Below are positions 45,304 to 57,081 of a DNA stretch of 64,000 nucleotides, one piece after another (the first letter of the stretch is position 1; the number at the start of each line of letters is the position of its first letter). The stretch is from Macrocybe gigantea (lineage: Eukaryota > Basidiomycota > Agaricomycetes > Agaricales > Callistosporiaceae). The notes beneath the pieces were generated by a model. The model ran no database searches. It saw only the letters and a list, made by a program, of their open reading frames with translations, and was not told the DNA's origin. The DNA lies in contig SJRY01000103.1 of NCBI GenBank assembly GCA_011319805.1, forward strand, positions 53,797 through 117,796, given 5' to 3'. The position numbers and the translations under genes were made by a program.

Positions 45304-47607
45304 TTTTTTTTTTTTTTTTTTTAATTCAACAATTTATATAGCGGTGCACGGTGGCAGTCCGCTTGTAAATACACCAAGGTATCTACGATAAATACGACTA
45401 GTCCGAGAAAAAACAGACTGAAGGGAGCTACATGGAAGGCTACACTGCCCTGTTCTCTCGTGCCCGCGCTCGAACCATATGGCTCGAGCTCGCACGTACT
45501 CACTCGCTCGAGCACCATCCCCAGCCCCAGAGGGCCGGTTGTGGTCAATTCCACGTAAAAGGTCCAAAAGGACCTATAACAATGCTGTTGCAGAGTTTGC
45601 GATTCGCATACCGCTTGGTCAGTGCTTAGGTCACTGACCCAACTGTTTTAAGATTGTCCAGGTTGCCCCGGACGATCTCCGCTACAGAACGGCAGTCACC
45701 CGCCACCTGGATCCGGAATGAAAGCACCTGCAGCCTTATTAGATGTCAGGTACTTAATGAACCAGTGACGCACAAAGGCGTCAAACTGGCGTTCGGTTGG
45801 TCTGTGCCAGTTATGGCACTGAGTCATGACGTGGACGGAGTCCTCAGCCCCTCGTCCGCAAGAGCATAAATCGCTCTCGACAAAATTAAACCGTGCCCGA
45901 TACGCAAAGCGTGGCCGCATGCAAGACGTGAGCAGCGAGCGTAAAGCTCATTATCTGTCACTAACTTCATGAAGCCCATTCTCTTATGAGAGGGGCGTTC
46001 ATAGGAATTTGGCTTTCCTGCTTCATGAAAACGAAATGTGGAAGCACCAATGTATTTCTTGTTCCCAGAATTCTGGAACCAAGTGCTATGCATATCATCA
46101 TCAGCCTCCTTTCGAAGGCCATCGGTGGTATAAAGGGGACGATGCCCCAGGGGAACATCCAGGCTCCGGGCAAGCTCGTGAGCCTCGACTTGTATTGCCC
46201 ACTTCCATTTGGAAGGGACGTGCCAGAATTCAATCCGGCGCTGCTCGGACTCAGAGAGCCAAGCTTCCAGTGATGCACAAAGTGCAATAGAATGTGACTG
46301 CACAGAGTGAGGGTTGCAATCGATGATGCGATTAATTGCATTCATCGAATCCAAAAAGCACACGACAGAATTAACTCCATCTTGTGCGATAGCCTTTTGG
46401 ATTGCCATTCGCAACCCAATAAGCTCAGCATCATCACTCGTTGATTTACCAACTGGCTGACGAATCTCGGAGACCAGCCTGCCCTCGCGATAAACACGCG
46501 AAGCTGACACAGACTGCTTAAGTAGCACTTCTGCTTTCGCAGGCACGGAGCCATCACTACTCACATAAGAGCAATCATGCTGGATCGAACACTGGGAAAG
46601 TGTTTGATCCAGTGATGCACGGTAAGCCTTGACCGAGTCCTCGTCTCGGCCAAGTAACTTACGGATCTCAAAGCGACTGCCAAATACATCAACAAGCTGC
46701 CTGCCCGGGTTATTTGCATCAGCAAAATAATCCGTGGTTAGAAAGAGTGGTGGTTTCAGATCCACCAAATCCTTGGGTGGGGACTTAAGCGCAGCACGCT
46801 GTCTGTCTGACAAAGAAGCGAGATTTCTCACTTTAGATGGGTCACCCCCAACTGAGGCGGGCATACTAATAGATCTGAGGGCATGCCTCAGATTGGAGTT
46901 AGCTAAGCGGGCAGACGAGCCAACTTTCAGTCTTTTAATGAACGCGCCGATAGGTTCGACGCAGGCCATTGTCTCAGCTGCACCCTCAGGAGTGGTGCGA
47001 AACTGTCCATTAATCCAAATGCATGCTTTGCACTGCATTTGGCATAGTTGTTTCAACAGTGCGACATTACGCATGCCATTGAAGTTCCACAATAAACAGC
47101 CGTACGTTGCGATCAGACACGCACATGACAGGTAGAGAATGCGTTTCTGCTGAGGAGATAAACCCCGGACAGAGTTGCCCAACATTTGGAAGGCTCTGGC
47201 CATAGTCAGGGCCTTCGTAGCGTAAAACCGAACATGCTCCTTAAAAGAAAGGTGCGCGTCCAAAAAGAAACCAAGGTATCGCCAGACATCCTTGGGTCGA
47301 AGCGGGGTATTGCCCGTAAATGGAGCAAAACCCAAGTCAATAGACGGACGAGGGTCCATACTATTGCGCGAAAAGTGCTGTAGTTCAGTCTTGTTGTGTT
47401 CTACAACAAGACCAAAGTCAGTGAAGAGGTTATGCACAGAGGCATAAGCCCTCTGCAGTTTCGGAACATTATCCCATGTGGATTTGGACTGAGCGATGAT
47501 CAGTCCGTCATCGATAAATGACATGATTACTGGCATATCACCAGCTTTCTGATAAAGTTTCAGTACCGGCGCCAAGTAAAGCACTGACAATACTGGGGAG
47601 AGTGCAG
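45304..47607 (-). mobile_element. LINE copy LN9, 3' part, fused to SINE2
   Basis: Antisense poly(A) 45304-45322, 3' UTR, then ORF2 from the C-terminus back to the RT domain (LSPVLSVLYL). There it is truncated at 47607 and joined to the 3' end of SINE2. ORF2 is open for 588 codons (45824-47590) and then frameshifted by the same 7-bp deletion as LN7. The catalytic box here reads SFIDD. Confidence 0.92.
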
Positions 47608-48805
47608 CGAAGTTTAGCCCCCCCTTGCGGGGAGGCTGCTACCTAGGTGGGTCTGCCAGATTAAGGCTATTGTCCAGCACTTTCACCCCAGGGCCATCCA
47701 CGCCCAAGGGAACCCTTAACCTAGGACTCCTTATATGGGTCCAGTGTGCATCCGTCGGGCTTACGCCCTCCCTATTTGGTCTGCGGACCCCCCCTTGCCA
47801 ACGGCCGAGGCCTCCCCAAATTGGGTGTGGACTCAGGGATGGTACCGTCTTACTCAGCTGCGGTCTGCCGGATTAAGGCTTTTTGTCCGACACTTGCACC
47901 CCAAGGCCATCCACGCCAAGGGGAACCGTTTAAGCCTGCCAAGTAGGTCGGCATGGACTTTCACCTACACACTGGGGTCCCCAGAGTCCCATGGAACCCA
48001 GGAGTTCGCACTTCGGATTCAACTTAAGCGGCAACCTGGGTGTATTATCCCAGGGCCACCGACAGAGGAGTTAGGTCTCTCGAGCCAAGGACTGGAGACT
48101 GTCCAGCCTTGCTACGGCCCAGCGGTGTCTGGGGCGCGACCCCCAGTCCTGCCTTCCCGTCCTCTGGCAGATGGTTCACTGATGCCCCTTAGGGCGCGGA
48201 TCCCCATCTGTCCAAGGTCTCTGTCTTGCCATGTGCCTGCCAGACTGGCCTCCGATATCACAGCAAGGTCCATGGTCCTCCCATGACAGGTTCCCACAGG
48301 GGAAGCCCTTAGCTGAACGGGTCTGGATCTACTTCCGCCAAAGCGTACTGCGCCATGACTAACCTCCGTGGACCCCTACTTCAGGCAGCTCACACGGTAC
48401 CGGGTGCCCTGTTGGCTCAAACGCCATCGGGTGGTTATCAGCCCAATTCCCGGTATAATCCCTTATCCTTTCGGCCCCTACACTTTTAGATCGGGGATCA
48501 CGTGCTTGCACGTGAGTTAGGGTCATGTGACACTTGACCCACATAGTGGGGTAAGTCACATGTGTGACGCATAACCCAGCTTACGTCACGTGCCAGCTGC
48601 TTAGTCACATGACCAAGTCACCTCCCTCGTGGGAACAACTGTCACAGGGTCGTGATACTTCCTGCCCGCGTCACGTGGAACCAGCTCCGGACACTTCCGA
48701 ATGCAAACCTGAAGATGCTACCTCCAGGACTAGAACCCGCGGCTTCGTGGCTTGCCACAGCCACAGGACTACCTGACTCGCGTTTACCGCTATGCCAACC
48801 AGCCC
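47608..48805 (-). mobile_element. tRNA-SINE copy SINE2, 5' partner of LN9
   Basis: 1198 bp with the same 3' hairpin and CTAAACTTCG terminus and the same head: A box 48787-48797, B box 48727-48737. The tail half is longer than in the other copies. A module beginning GTCTGCCRGATTAAGGC occurs twice here (about 47647-47712 and 47868-47932). It is missing from its usual place near the head (about 48500). The 5' end abuts LN10 ORF1. Confidence 0.75.
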
Positions 48806-49652
48806 CCTCCCATCCTTAAGGGCAGCGAGGGATTCGGTGGCGGCCTTCGCTTCACCGTGAAGGAACCAATGCCCTTCGGGAAATATCGCAATACCGATAG
48901 AATTGTCGTTATAAGCTGCCTCCGTGGAGAGCATCGACGAAGATGGAGGAATGGGGGTTCGGTAGACCCAGTCCGATTCGAGGGGCCAGCATCGTGGGTA
49001 TCCATTAGACCGTCGCCGCCTTGGAAGAGAAGGCTCCTGTCCCCCGAGGGGGAAGGAGCGGGGGTCGAGAGGGGCCTGAGGGGGTCCGCCCTGTTAGAAA
49101 TGCCCCTCCTGTCCGGACTTGTGCATAGGACAGGACCCAGGCTATGCGCCTAGCAATGCACACAGCCTACAGCTGTGCCCACAGTAATGCGCAGCCTATG
49201 GCTGCGCACACAGCCTTCTACACGTATATATAGGTAGCACAGAGCGCCTTGAAGTCCCCAGTGTTCTCACTCAGGACTTCTAGGCAAGTACTTGTATATA
49301 ACTCAATTACCAGTGTTCTCACTCAGGACTTCTAGGTTCTAAGGCTCATCCAGAGTGTTCCCTGTGCCTAGTTTTAACACGCCCAGGGTGCGGATTTAGC
49401 GGTGGAGGCCCACCGCCACCAACAATGTTGAGCGGATCGTCACTCATTGAAAAACTCTAATAAATCGGTGGATTTTCAGCCGATTTTCGCGATTTTAAGA
49501 ACGGGGAGTGCTCAAGGATGTATGTATCCAGATCTGCAACCTGATCAAAGATCGTCCCAAGTGTTGTCGCCGTAGAACGAGGAGTGCGATTTGTGAGAGT
49601 TGTTTACAGTTGTTTACAAGTGGGGGTTGTGGAAAGAGAAGCGTTGGGGCGT
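48806..49652 (-). mobile_element. LINE copy LN10: 5' UTR and ORF1 start, with solo LTR inside
   Basis: On the minus strand the 5' UTR begins at about 49646 and ORF1 starts at ATG 49445-49447 (MSDDPLNIVGGG). After a few dozen residues a solo LTR interrupts. ORF1 resumes with the STEAAYNDNSIGIAIFPEGH block and ends at LAALKDG, directly at the SINE2 head. It resembles the LN14 subfamily. Its 5' end lies head to head with LN11. Confidence 0.85.
49092..49379. repeat. Solo LTR-C (288 bp) with 5-bp TSD
   Basis: TGTTAGAAATGCC to GTTTTAACA, flanked by CGCCC at 49087-49091 and 49380-49384. It has a TATATATA box near 49222. A 24-bp segment beginning GTGTTCTCACTCAGG is repeated twice inside. Its family differs from LTR-A and LTR-B, and no internal copy is present in the window. 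I leave the strand open. Confidence 0.88.
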
Positions 49653-49654
49653 TT

Positions 49655-50313
49655 CCTATTTGAAACTGCTCGACGTACCCTACTTCAATGCCGATGGCAG
49701 TATTATCACTGCTTGACAAGCTTATGAGATTCTCTGAGATTCTTTGTTCTCAGATCTCATCACCCTCGTTGGAGTTCCGCGTGTTATGCGCAACTCTAAA
49801 AATTCTGATACTGCAACCGTTTGGTTCAATATCGAAGACACATCAACTGGCCAGAACGTTAAAGCTCTGGACAATTGCACCGTCATGATCAGGAACTGGC
49901 ACTGCCGATTCAAGGCTGCTCTCTCTTCGCCGGGAGTTCCTCTCTGCGAATGTTGTTGGCGCTGGGGGCACTCAGCTCTTAAGTGCAACCAGCAGTCCCT
50001 TCGCTGCCCGCTCTGTGGGGAATCCCACAGAAAAGAACATCATCGCACCCTGGCGTCCTGCTGCAAGGCACGACCCAAGGCTAACCCTCCTCATGAGGCC
50101 ACGCCGGCAGGCCAGCCCTGCCCTCATCCTCCTAAGTGTCTCAGCTGCAGCTGAGACCACTCCACTGACGACCGGAAGTGTCCCTTCTGGAAAAATCACT
50201 TTGATCCAGATTGGATCAAGGAACACTATAAGCTGGTACGTGATTGCAAACGATCAGGTAACAATTATCCTAATGCCTCCCCGCAGCGTAATGCGGAGGC
50301 CGACGCATCATGA
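49655..50313 (+). pseudogene. LN11 ORF1, C-terminal part
   Basis: The region from SYLKLLDVPYFNADGS to the zinc knuckles. Stops occur at 49718-49720 and at 50152-50154, the latter TGA where sister copies read CGA, inside the third knuckle. The reading frame otherwise ends in the usual ATGA overlap at 50310. Confidence 0.83.
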
Positions 50314-53300
50314 GTGTCTCCTCAGGTAGTGCAGCCTCGGCTGTGGTCCCCGGTTCAAGGGGATGCTCATTGATTTCTTCTTTTCGTATTTTCTCTCAGA
50401 ATGTAAATAGAAAATATGTACACATGGACATGCTCCTCTCTACTCTCGGGAGGGATTATGATATTCTGTTTTTCCAAGAACCCGCTTGGAATCTCATTAG
50501 ACACGCTCCATCTGCCCACAACGTTGAGGGTGAGGCAGTAATTGGTGGTCCCACTCATCCAGACTGGACCTGTATCGTCCGCCGATCATCTCTCAAGGAT
50601 CCTCCTTGGGTTATGGCCTATGTACATAACAGGCTTCGTCGCCTGCGTCCATCCCTTCGTCGTGACCTAGTTGATAGTCGCGATCTTATGATTGTTAGCT
50701 TTGCCACCCCTGGCGAGCCTCTCTTTCTCGCTAATGCATACTCTGATGTGGATGCTAGCGCCATCTGTCTCCTGCATGATTGTGCGGAGCGTCCCGATTT
50801 CCCCAACTTGATTTATCTCGGAGGGGACTTCAATTGTCATTATGAACTCTGGGATGGAATTCATAATTCGCAGCGCTCTCGAGGAGAGATGCTGTGTAAT
50901 GCAGCTCTTGATCTCGGTCTAGAATGGTCAGAACCCAGTAACCCTGGGCCGATGTTCATTTCACATAACCCTGAGCTTCGGCCCTCGGTTATTGATTTGA
51001 TGTTCATCCCCATCGATAGTGGATTGTCATCCTCGCATTGTTGATGTGCTCAAGTTGACATCGGACCATACTCCATTATCACTTGTATTGGATGTTCCCT
51101 TGCTTGACCTATCTGTCCGGCATCGAACACTGAGCAAAGACAGTGTGCCAGAGTTTATCTCTGACATTGCTGGCGATCTTCTCGGGATGGACATAGTCCC
51201 TATCGAGACTACCAACGACCTCGAAAGTGTCTTGCTGACACTTTCGAAGGCCATTGACCGAGCTTGGAACCTTCATTCTAAGGAATGCAAGCTTTCAAAA
51301 TAGAGCAAAGGTTGGTGGAACCAACACTGCTCTGAGACTCTTGATACTTTCAGGCAAACCCGTACTGAAAGGGATCATCGCATCTGGCGGCGAGCTGTCA
51401 AAGATGCTAAACGTGCCTTCTTTGATCAGTGGATCAAAGAGGTTGCCGAAAAATCTCGTTGTCCATGGGATCTAGCTGCGTGGACGAAACAGAGACCTTT
51501 ACCAGATTACGAAGCTATCTCCTATTAGGGACAGCTATGCAACTCTATCGAAGCGCTTTGGAATGCACTTGATAAGTCTTATAACACTGCGTCTGATCGC
51601 GCAGTTAATTTGGATTGCCTTAATGATCTCGAAGCGCATCCGGTGAGGGACTGGGTCCCTTTCTCTGCTACAGAACTCCGAGAGTCCTTGGAGCCTTGTA
51701 GCAATACGTCGGCACCAGGACCAGATCATCTGTCTTGGAGCCATGTTAAACAACTGGTGAAGTTCCCTCACATAGCTGCATTTATCTTGAACATTGCAAA
51801 TGCATGTTTAGACCTGGGGCATTGGCCCTCTTACTTCAAGCAGAGCTTGTCCGTTATCATTCCGAAACCTGGCAAACCTGCATATGATACCCCAAAAGCC
51901 TTTCGTCTGATTGTGCTTTTGAATACCCTTGGCAAGCTTGTTGAGAAGATGCTGGCGCAACGTATGCAGTACGAAGCGACCAAATTTGCTGTATTCGATC
52001 CGAAACAGTTCGGTGGCATCCGTCAGAATTCCACTGAGGATGCCGGAATCTTTCTTACCTACATTATCCGCCAAGGATGGTCTAGGGGCTTCAAAACAAG
52101 TGTCATCGCCTTTGATGTTGCTCAATATTTCCCTTCACTCAACCACTGTATGTTAGTGAAGATTCTTCAACACGGAGGCTTTGCACGACAAGTGTCAAAG
52201 GTCTTCGAATCGTACCTCGTTGGGCGTAAGACTTCCTATGCCTGGCGCAGCGCTTTCTCTCCAGAGTTCAATGCTGATGTTGGGGTTGGTCAAGGCTCTG
52301 CTCTCTCTCCAGTATTGTCAGCGCTTTACCTAGTGCCGGTGCTGAAATTATACCAGAAAGCTGGTGACATGCCAGTTATTATGTCATTCGTCGATGATGG
52401 ACTGATTATTGCTCAGTCCAAATCCACAGTGGACAATGTCCCGAAACTGCAGAGGGCTTATGCATCTATACATAACCTCTTCACTGACTTCGGCCTTGTT
52501 GTAGAACACAACAAAACTGAACTACAGCATTTTTCGCGCAATAGTGCAGACCCTCGTCCGTCTATTGACTTGGGATTTGCTCCGTTCACAGGCAATACCC
52601 CTCTTCGACCCAAGGATGTCTGGCGATACCTTGGCTTCTTCTTGGACACGTGCCTCTCGTTTAAGGAGCACGTTCGTTTCTATGCTACAAAGGCCCTGAC
52701 TACGGCCAGAGCCTTTCAGATGTTAGGCAACTCTGTCCGAGGCTTATCCCCTCAACAGAAGCGCATCCTCTACCTGTCATGTGCACGTCCGATCGCAACG
52801 TATGGCTGTTTATTATGGAACTTCAATGGCATGCGTAACATCGCACTGTTGAAACAATTACGCCAGATGCAGCGTAAAGCTTGCATTTGGATCAATGGAC
52901 AGTTTCGCACCACTCCTGAGGGTGCGGCTGAGACGATGGCCTGTGTCGAACCTATCGGCGGGTTCATCAAAAGGTTGAAAGTCGGGTCCTCTGCCCGCCT
53001 CGCCAATTCCAATCTAAGACATGCTCTCAGATCAATCAGTACGCCCGCTTCAGCTGGGGGCGACCCATCTAAAGTGAGAAATCTCGCTGCTCTATCGGAC
53101 AGGCAGCGATCTGCGCTCAAGTCCCTTCTCAAGGATCTGGTGGATCTGAAACCACCACTCTTTTTAACCACGGATTATTTTGCTGATGCAAATAACCCGG
53201 GCAGGTGGCTTGTTGACGAGTTTGGCAGTCGCTTTGAGATTCATAAGCTACTTGGCCGAGACGAGGACTTGGTAAAAGCTTATCGTGCATCGCTGGATCA

Positions 53301-54216
53301 GACACTTGCTCAGTGTTCAATCCAGCATGATTGCTCTTATGTGAGTAGTGATGGCTCAGTGCCCACGAAAGCGGAAGTGCCCTTCAAGCAGTCTGTTGCC
53401 GCTTCACGTGTGTATCGTGAGGGCAGACTGGTCTCTGAAATTCGTCAGCCGGTTGGCAAAGCAACGAGTGATGATGCTGAGCTTATTGGATTGCGAATGG
53501 CGATCCAAAAGGCTATCGCACAAGATGGAGTTAATTCTGTCGTGTGTTTTTTGGACTCGATGAATGCAATCAATCGCATCATCGATTGTAACCCTCACTC
53601 TGTGCAGTCGCATTCTATTGCACTGTGCAGATCATTGAAAGCTTGGCTCTCAGAAACTGAGCAGCGCCGGATTGATTTCTGGCACGTCCCTTCTAAATGG
53701 AAGTGGACAATACAAGTCGAAGCTCATGAGTTTGCTCGGAGCCTCGATGTTCCCTTGGGGATTCGTCCCCTCTATACCACCGACGGCCTTCGAAAGGAGG
53801 CTGACGATGATATGCATAGCACTTGGTTCCAGAATTCTGGGAACAAGAAATATATTGGTGCTTCCACGTTTCGTTTTCATGAGGCAGGAAAGCCAAATTC
53901 TTATGAACGCCCCTCTCGGAAGAGAATGGGCTTCATGAAGCTTGTGACAGAGAATGGGCTTTATGCTCACTGCACATGACTTGCATGCGGCCACGCCCCG
54001 ATCAATGCGTATCGGGCACGGTTTAATTTTGTGGAGAGCGACTTATGCTCTTGCGGACGAGGGCCCGAAGACTCCGTCCACGTCATGACTCAGTGCCGCA
54101 ACTGGCACAGGCCAACTGAACGCCAGTTCGACGCATTTGTGCGTCACTGGTTTATCAAGTACCTCGCATCCAACAAGGTGGCGGGAGCTTTTATCCCGGA
54201 TCCAGGTGGCGGGTGA
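50310..54216 (+). pseudogene. LN11 ORF2, RT and RNase H largely open
   Basis: The endonuclease frame runs to about 51020, where a 2-bp deletion shifts it. TAG codons follow at 51301-51303 and about 51526. From 51610 to 53979 a 789-codon frame covers the whole reverse transcriptase (AFDVAQYFPS, GQGSALSP, SFVDDG) and RNase H. It ends in TGA at 53977-53979, shortly before the C-terminal cysteine motif (54031-54216). All catalytic motifs of RT are present. Confidence 0.9.
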
Positions 54217-54637
54217 CTGCCGCTCTGTAGCGGAGATTGCCTGGGGCAACCCAGGCAATCTTAAAGCAGTAGGACCAGCGACCGAAGTGCTGATCGAGCA
54301 CTATGCGAACCACAAACTTCGCGACAGCATCCGTTATAGGTCCATTTGGACTTTTTACGTGGAATTGACCACAACCGGCCCTTAGGGGCTGGGGGATGGT
54401 GCTCAAGCAAGTGAGTATGCATGAGCTCGGGTCTTTTAGCTCGAGCGCGGGCACAAGAGAGCAGGGCATTGTAGCCCTCTATGTACTCTCCTTCAGTCTG
54501 GTTTGGATCGGACTCGTCGTATTTATAGTAGGTACCGGTGTGTATTTACAAGCGGACTGCCAGCGTGCACCGCTATATAAATTGTTGATTTAAAAAAAAA
54601 AAAAAAAAAAAAGATTTAAAAAAAACAAAAAAAAAAA

Positions 54638-54652
54638 AAGCAAGGTTTACCT
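54638..54652 (+). repeat. TSD-1, right copy
   Basis: AAGCAAGGTTTACCT after the LN11 tail. Gypsy-3 RT continues from here. Confidence 0.9.
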
Positions 54653-55184
54653 GATGATGCAGAAGAAACTAGAGGAACTAAACACCTTTGTCGAAGAAGG
54701 GCTAAGAACAGGAAAGATATACCTATTGAAATCACCTTACACAGCATCCTGCTTCTTTTACAACAAGAAGGAGATGGAAGCAAATGACTAATTCAAGACT
54801 ATCAGAAAATAAATAAATATATAGTTAAAGACAAGTTTCCATTATCATGCATCAGCAAGCTCCTCAATGTACTACAAGAAGCAAAAGTACTTTAGCAAGA
54901 TCAATAATATCTGGGGATACAATAATGTATGCATCCAGAAAGGGGACGAATGGAAGGCAGCCTTCCTAATAGCAAGAGGGCTCTTTGAACTGATAGTCAT
55001 GTACTTTGGACAGTGCAATGCACCAGGCACAATCAGCTAAATGATGGCAAGCCTCTTCCAAGACTAAATACAAAGGAGAGTGTGCATAATCTATATAGAT
55101 GACATCATAATCATCGGATGAACATGAGAGGAACTCCAAAAGAACACTATAGAAGTTATGGAGATACTGAACAAGAATAACCGA
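54653..55184 (+). pseudogene. Gypsy-3 reverse transcriptase (right half)
   Basis: It continues 44101 across TSD-1. It shows the Ty3 RT order: KLEELNTFVEEGLRTGKI..SPYTASCFFY, then NNIWGYNNVCIQKGDEWKAAF, then IIYIDDIIII with both catalytic aspartates kept. Frequent stops make it non-coding. It is interrupted at 55184 by the head of SINE3. Confidence 0.82.
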
Positions 55185-56115
55185 GGGCTGGTTGGCATAG
55201 CGGTAAATGCAGTCAGGTAGTTCTGTGGATGTGGCAATCCACAAAGCCGCAGGTTCTAGTCCTGGAGGTGGCATCTTCAGATTTGCATTTGGAAGTGTCC
55301 AGAGCTGCTTCCACATGATGCGGGCAGGAAGTATCACGACCCTGTGACAGTTGTTCCCACAAGGGAGGTGACTTGGTCATATGACTAAGCAACTGGCATG
55401 TGACGTAAGCTGGGTTATGCATCATATGTGACTTACCCCACAATATGGGTCAAGTGTCACATGATCCTAACTCACATGACCAGGTTTCTCTTGGCATGAA
55501 TGGCCTTGAGATGTAAGTGCTGAACAATGCCTTAATCCGGCAGACCACACGTGATCCCTGATCTTAAAAGGTAGGGGCTGAAAGGATAAGGGACCATACC
55601 AGGAATTGTCCTGATAACCACCTAATGGCATTTGAGCCAACAGGGTACCCAGTACCATGTGAGCTGCCTGAAGTAGGGGTCCACGGAGGTTAGTCACTGC
55701 AGTACATCACCTGCTTAAGTTGGCAGAAGTAGATCCAGACCCATTCAGTAAGGGTAACCTTGCTGTGATATCGGATGCCAGTCTGGCAGGCACATGGCAA
55801 GACAGAGACCTTAGACAGATGGGAATCCACACATATGATGCATCTGCGAACCATCTGCTGGGGGACAGGAAGGCAGGACTGGGGGTCACGCCCCTGACAC
55901 CACTGGGCCGTAGCAAGGCTGGACAGTCTCCAGTCCTTGGCTCGAGAGACCTAACTCCTCTGTCAGTGGTCCCTGGGATAATACACCCAGGTAACCGCTT
56001 AAGTTGAATCCGAAGTGTAAAACTCCCGAGTAACGGGCCGCCTCCATAACACAACAGAGGGTCGGGCCTGAAGCTGGGGTAAGCTGCCTCTCCCGCAAGG
56101 GGGGGCTAAACTTCG
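55185..56115 (+). mobile_element. tRNA-SINE copy SINE3, 5' partner of LN12
   Basis: 931 bp in the plus sense. A box TGGCATAGCGG at 55193-55203 and B box GGTTCTAGTCC at 55252-55262, with a GCAGG/CCTGG T-arm-like stem around it. The body has the CATGTG/CACATG motifs, mostly CpG-decayed versions of those in SINE1. The 3' end is CCC-GCAA-GGG then GGCTAAACTTCG, followed immediately by LN12. Confidence 0.78.
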
Positions 56116-56118
56116 CCA

Positions 56119-57081
56119 TCTAAGAAGAAGGCGAAGTCCACTTCCCATGGCCCATCCCGACGTAATGTCAGGGTGTCCTTTACTTTTCCAGTGGACAATG
56201 CATCTGTTGCCGCTGGAACTCTTCTCTCTGCCTTCAATCGAGGGCTGACTGCTGGTAAATCCTGGATTCGATGTGAATCCATCCAGGACCACTCCGCCTC
56301 CTCATTTTCGTGTTTGATGATGAAGGTGGCATCACCCAAGGACTTCAGCATTCTATATGAGGCTGCCCTCCAGTGCGCTCCAGCTGGTTCTACTGTCGAG
56401 CTCGCTATTCCTACAAGCATTTCCTATGTGAAACTGCTCGACGTACCATACTTCAATGCCGACAGAAGTGTCATCACGGCCCGGCAAGCATACGAGATTC
56501 TCCGGAACTCTTCATTCTTGGACCTCATCACCCTTGTTGGAGTTCCTCACGTCATGTGCAACTCCAAGAATTCTGATACTGTGACTGTTTGGTTCAATAT
56601 CGAAGATACATCCACTGGCCAGAATGTTAAAGCTCTGGACAACTGCACCATTATGGTCCGGAACTGGCGATGCCGCTTCCACACTGCTCTCTCATTGCCG
56701 GGAGTTCCTCTCTGCAAACGTTGTTGGCACTGGGGATACTCTGCTCTAAAGTGTAACTAGCAATCCCTCCATTGCCTGATCTGTAGGGAGTCCCATAGAA
56801 AGGAGCATCATCACACACTCGCATCTTGCTGCAAGGCAAGACCCAAGGCCAACCCTCCTCATGGGGCAACCCTGGCAGGTAAACCCTGCCTGCATGCTCC
56901 GAAGTGTCTTAGCTGCAGCAAAGACCACTCCACTGATGACCGGAAGTGCGCCTTCTGGAAGAACTGTTTTGATCCTGAGTGGATCAAACAATACTATCAG
57001 CTAGTACGTGATCGAACACAGTCAAGTCCCAAATGTCCTAATGCCTCCTTGCAGCATAATGCAGAGGCCGACGCATTATGA
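56119..57081 (+). pseudogene. LN12 ORF1, C-terminal part
   Basis: Open from KKKAKSTSHGPSRR through the first zinc knuckle (CKRCWHWGYSALKC, His changed to Tyr) to a TAG at 56758-56760, where other copies read CAG. The second and third knuckles follow after the stop. The ATGA overlap with ORF2 is kept (57078-57081), as is a 5-bp version of the upstream hairpin. Confidence 0.85.

Larger units (their letters stand above)
49653..54637 (+). mobile_element. LINE copy LN11, 5'-truncated, TSD paired with LN8
   Basis: It starts in ORF1 at GCGTTTCCTATTTG, directly after the LN10 5' end. It covers the rest of ORF1, ORF2 and the 3' UTR. The tail is unusual: A(21), then GATTT again, then a second A-rich run to 54637. 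The 15-bp TSD-1 follows and matches the one before LN8, so the LN8 5' end and the LN11 3' end mark one original insertion in Gypsy-3. Confidence 0.93.

Noticed and set aside
47608..47680. Self-cleaving ribozyme (hammerhead or HDV type) at the SINE end.
   Set aside because: I looked for the hammerhead core CTGATGA/GAAAC and an HDV-like nested fold and did not find them; only a simple hairpin is supported.
48660..49660. Classic 5' inversion (twin priming) of one LINE at the LN10/LN11 head-to-head join.
   Set aside because: The geometry is similar, but LN10 and LN11 appear to be different subfamilies and a SINE and LN9 follow on the other side.
55185..55280. A tRNA gene at the SINE heads.
   Set aside because: A and B boxes and a T-arm are visible, but there is no complete acceptor stem or clear anticodon arm. 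All three copies are part of the same repeat.
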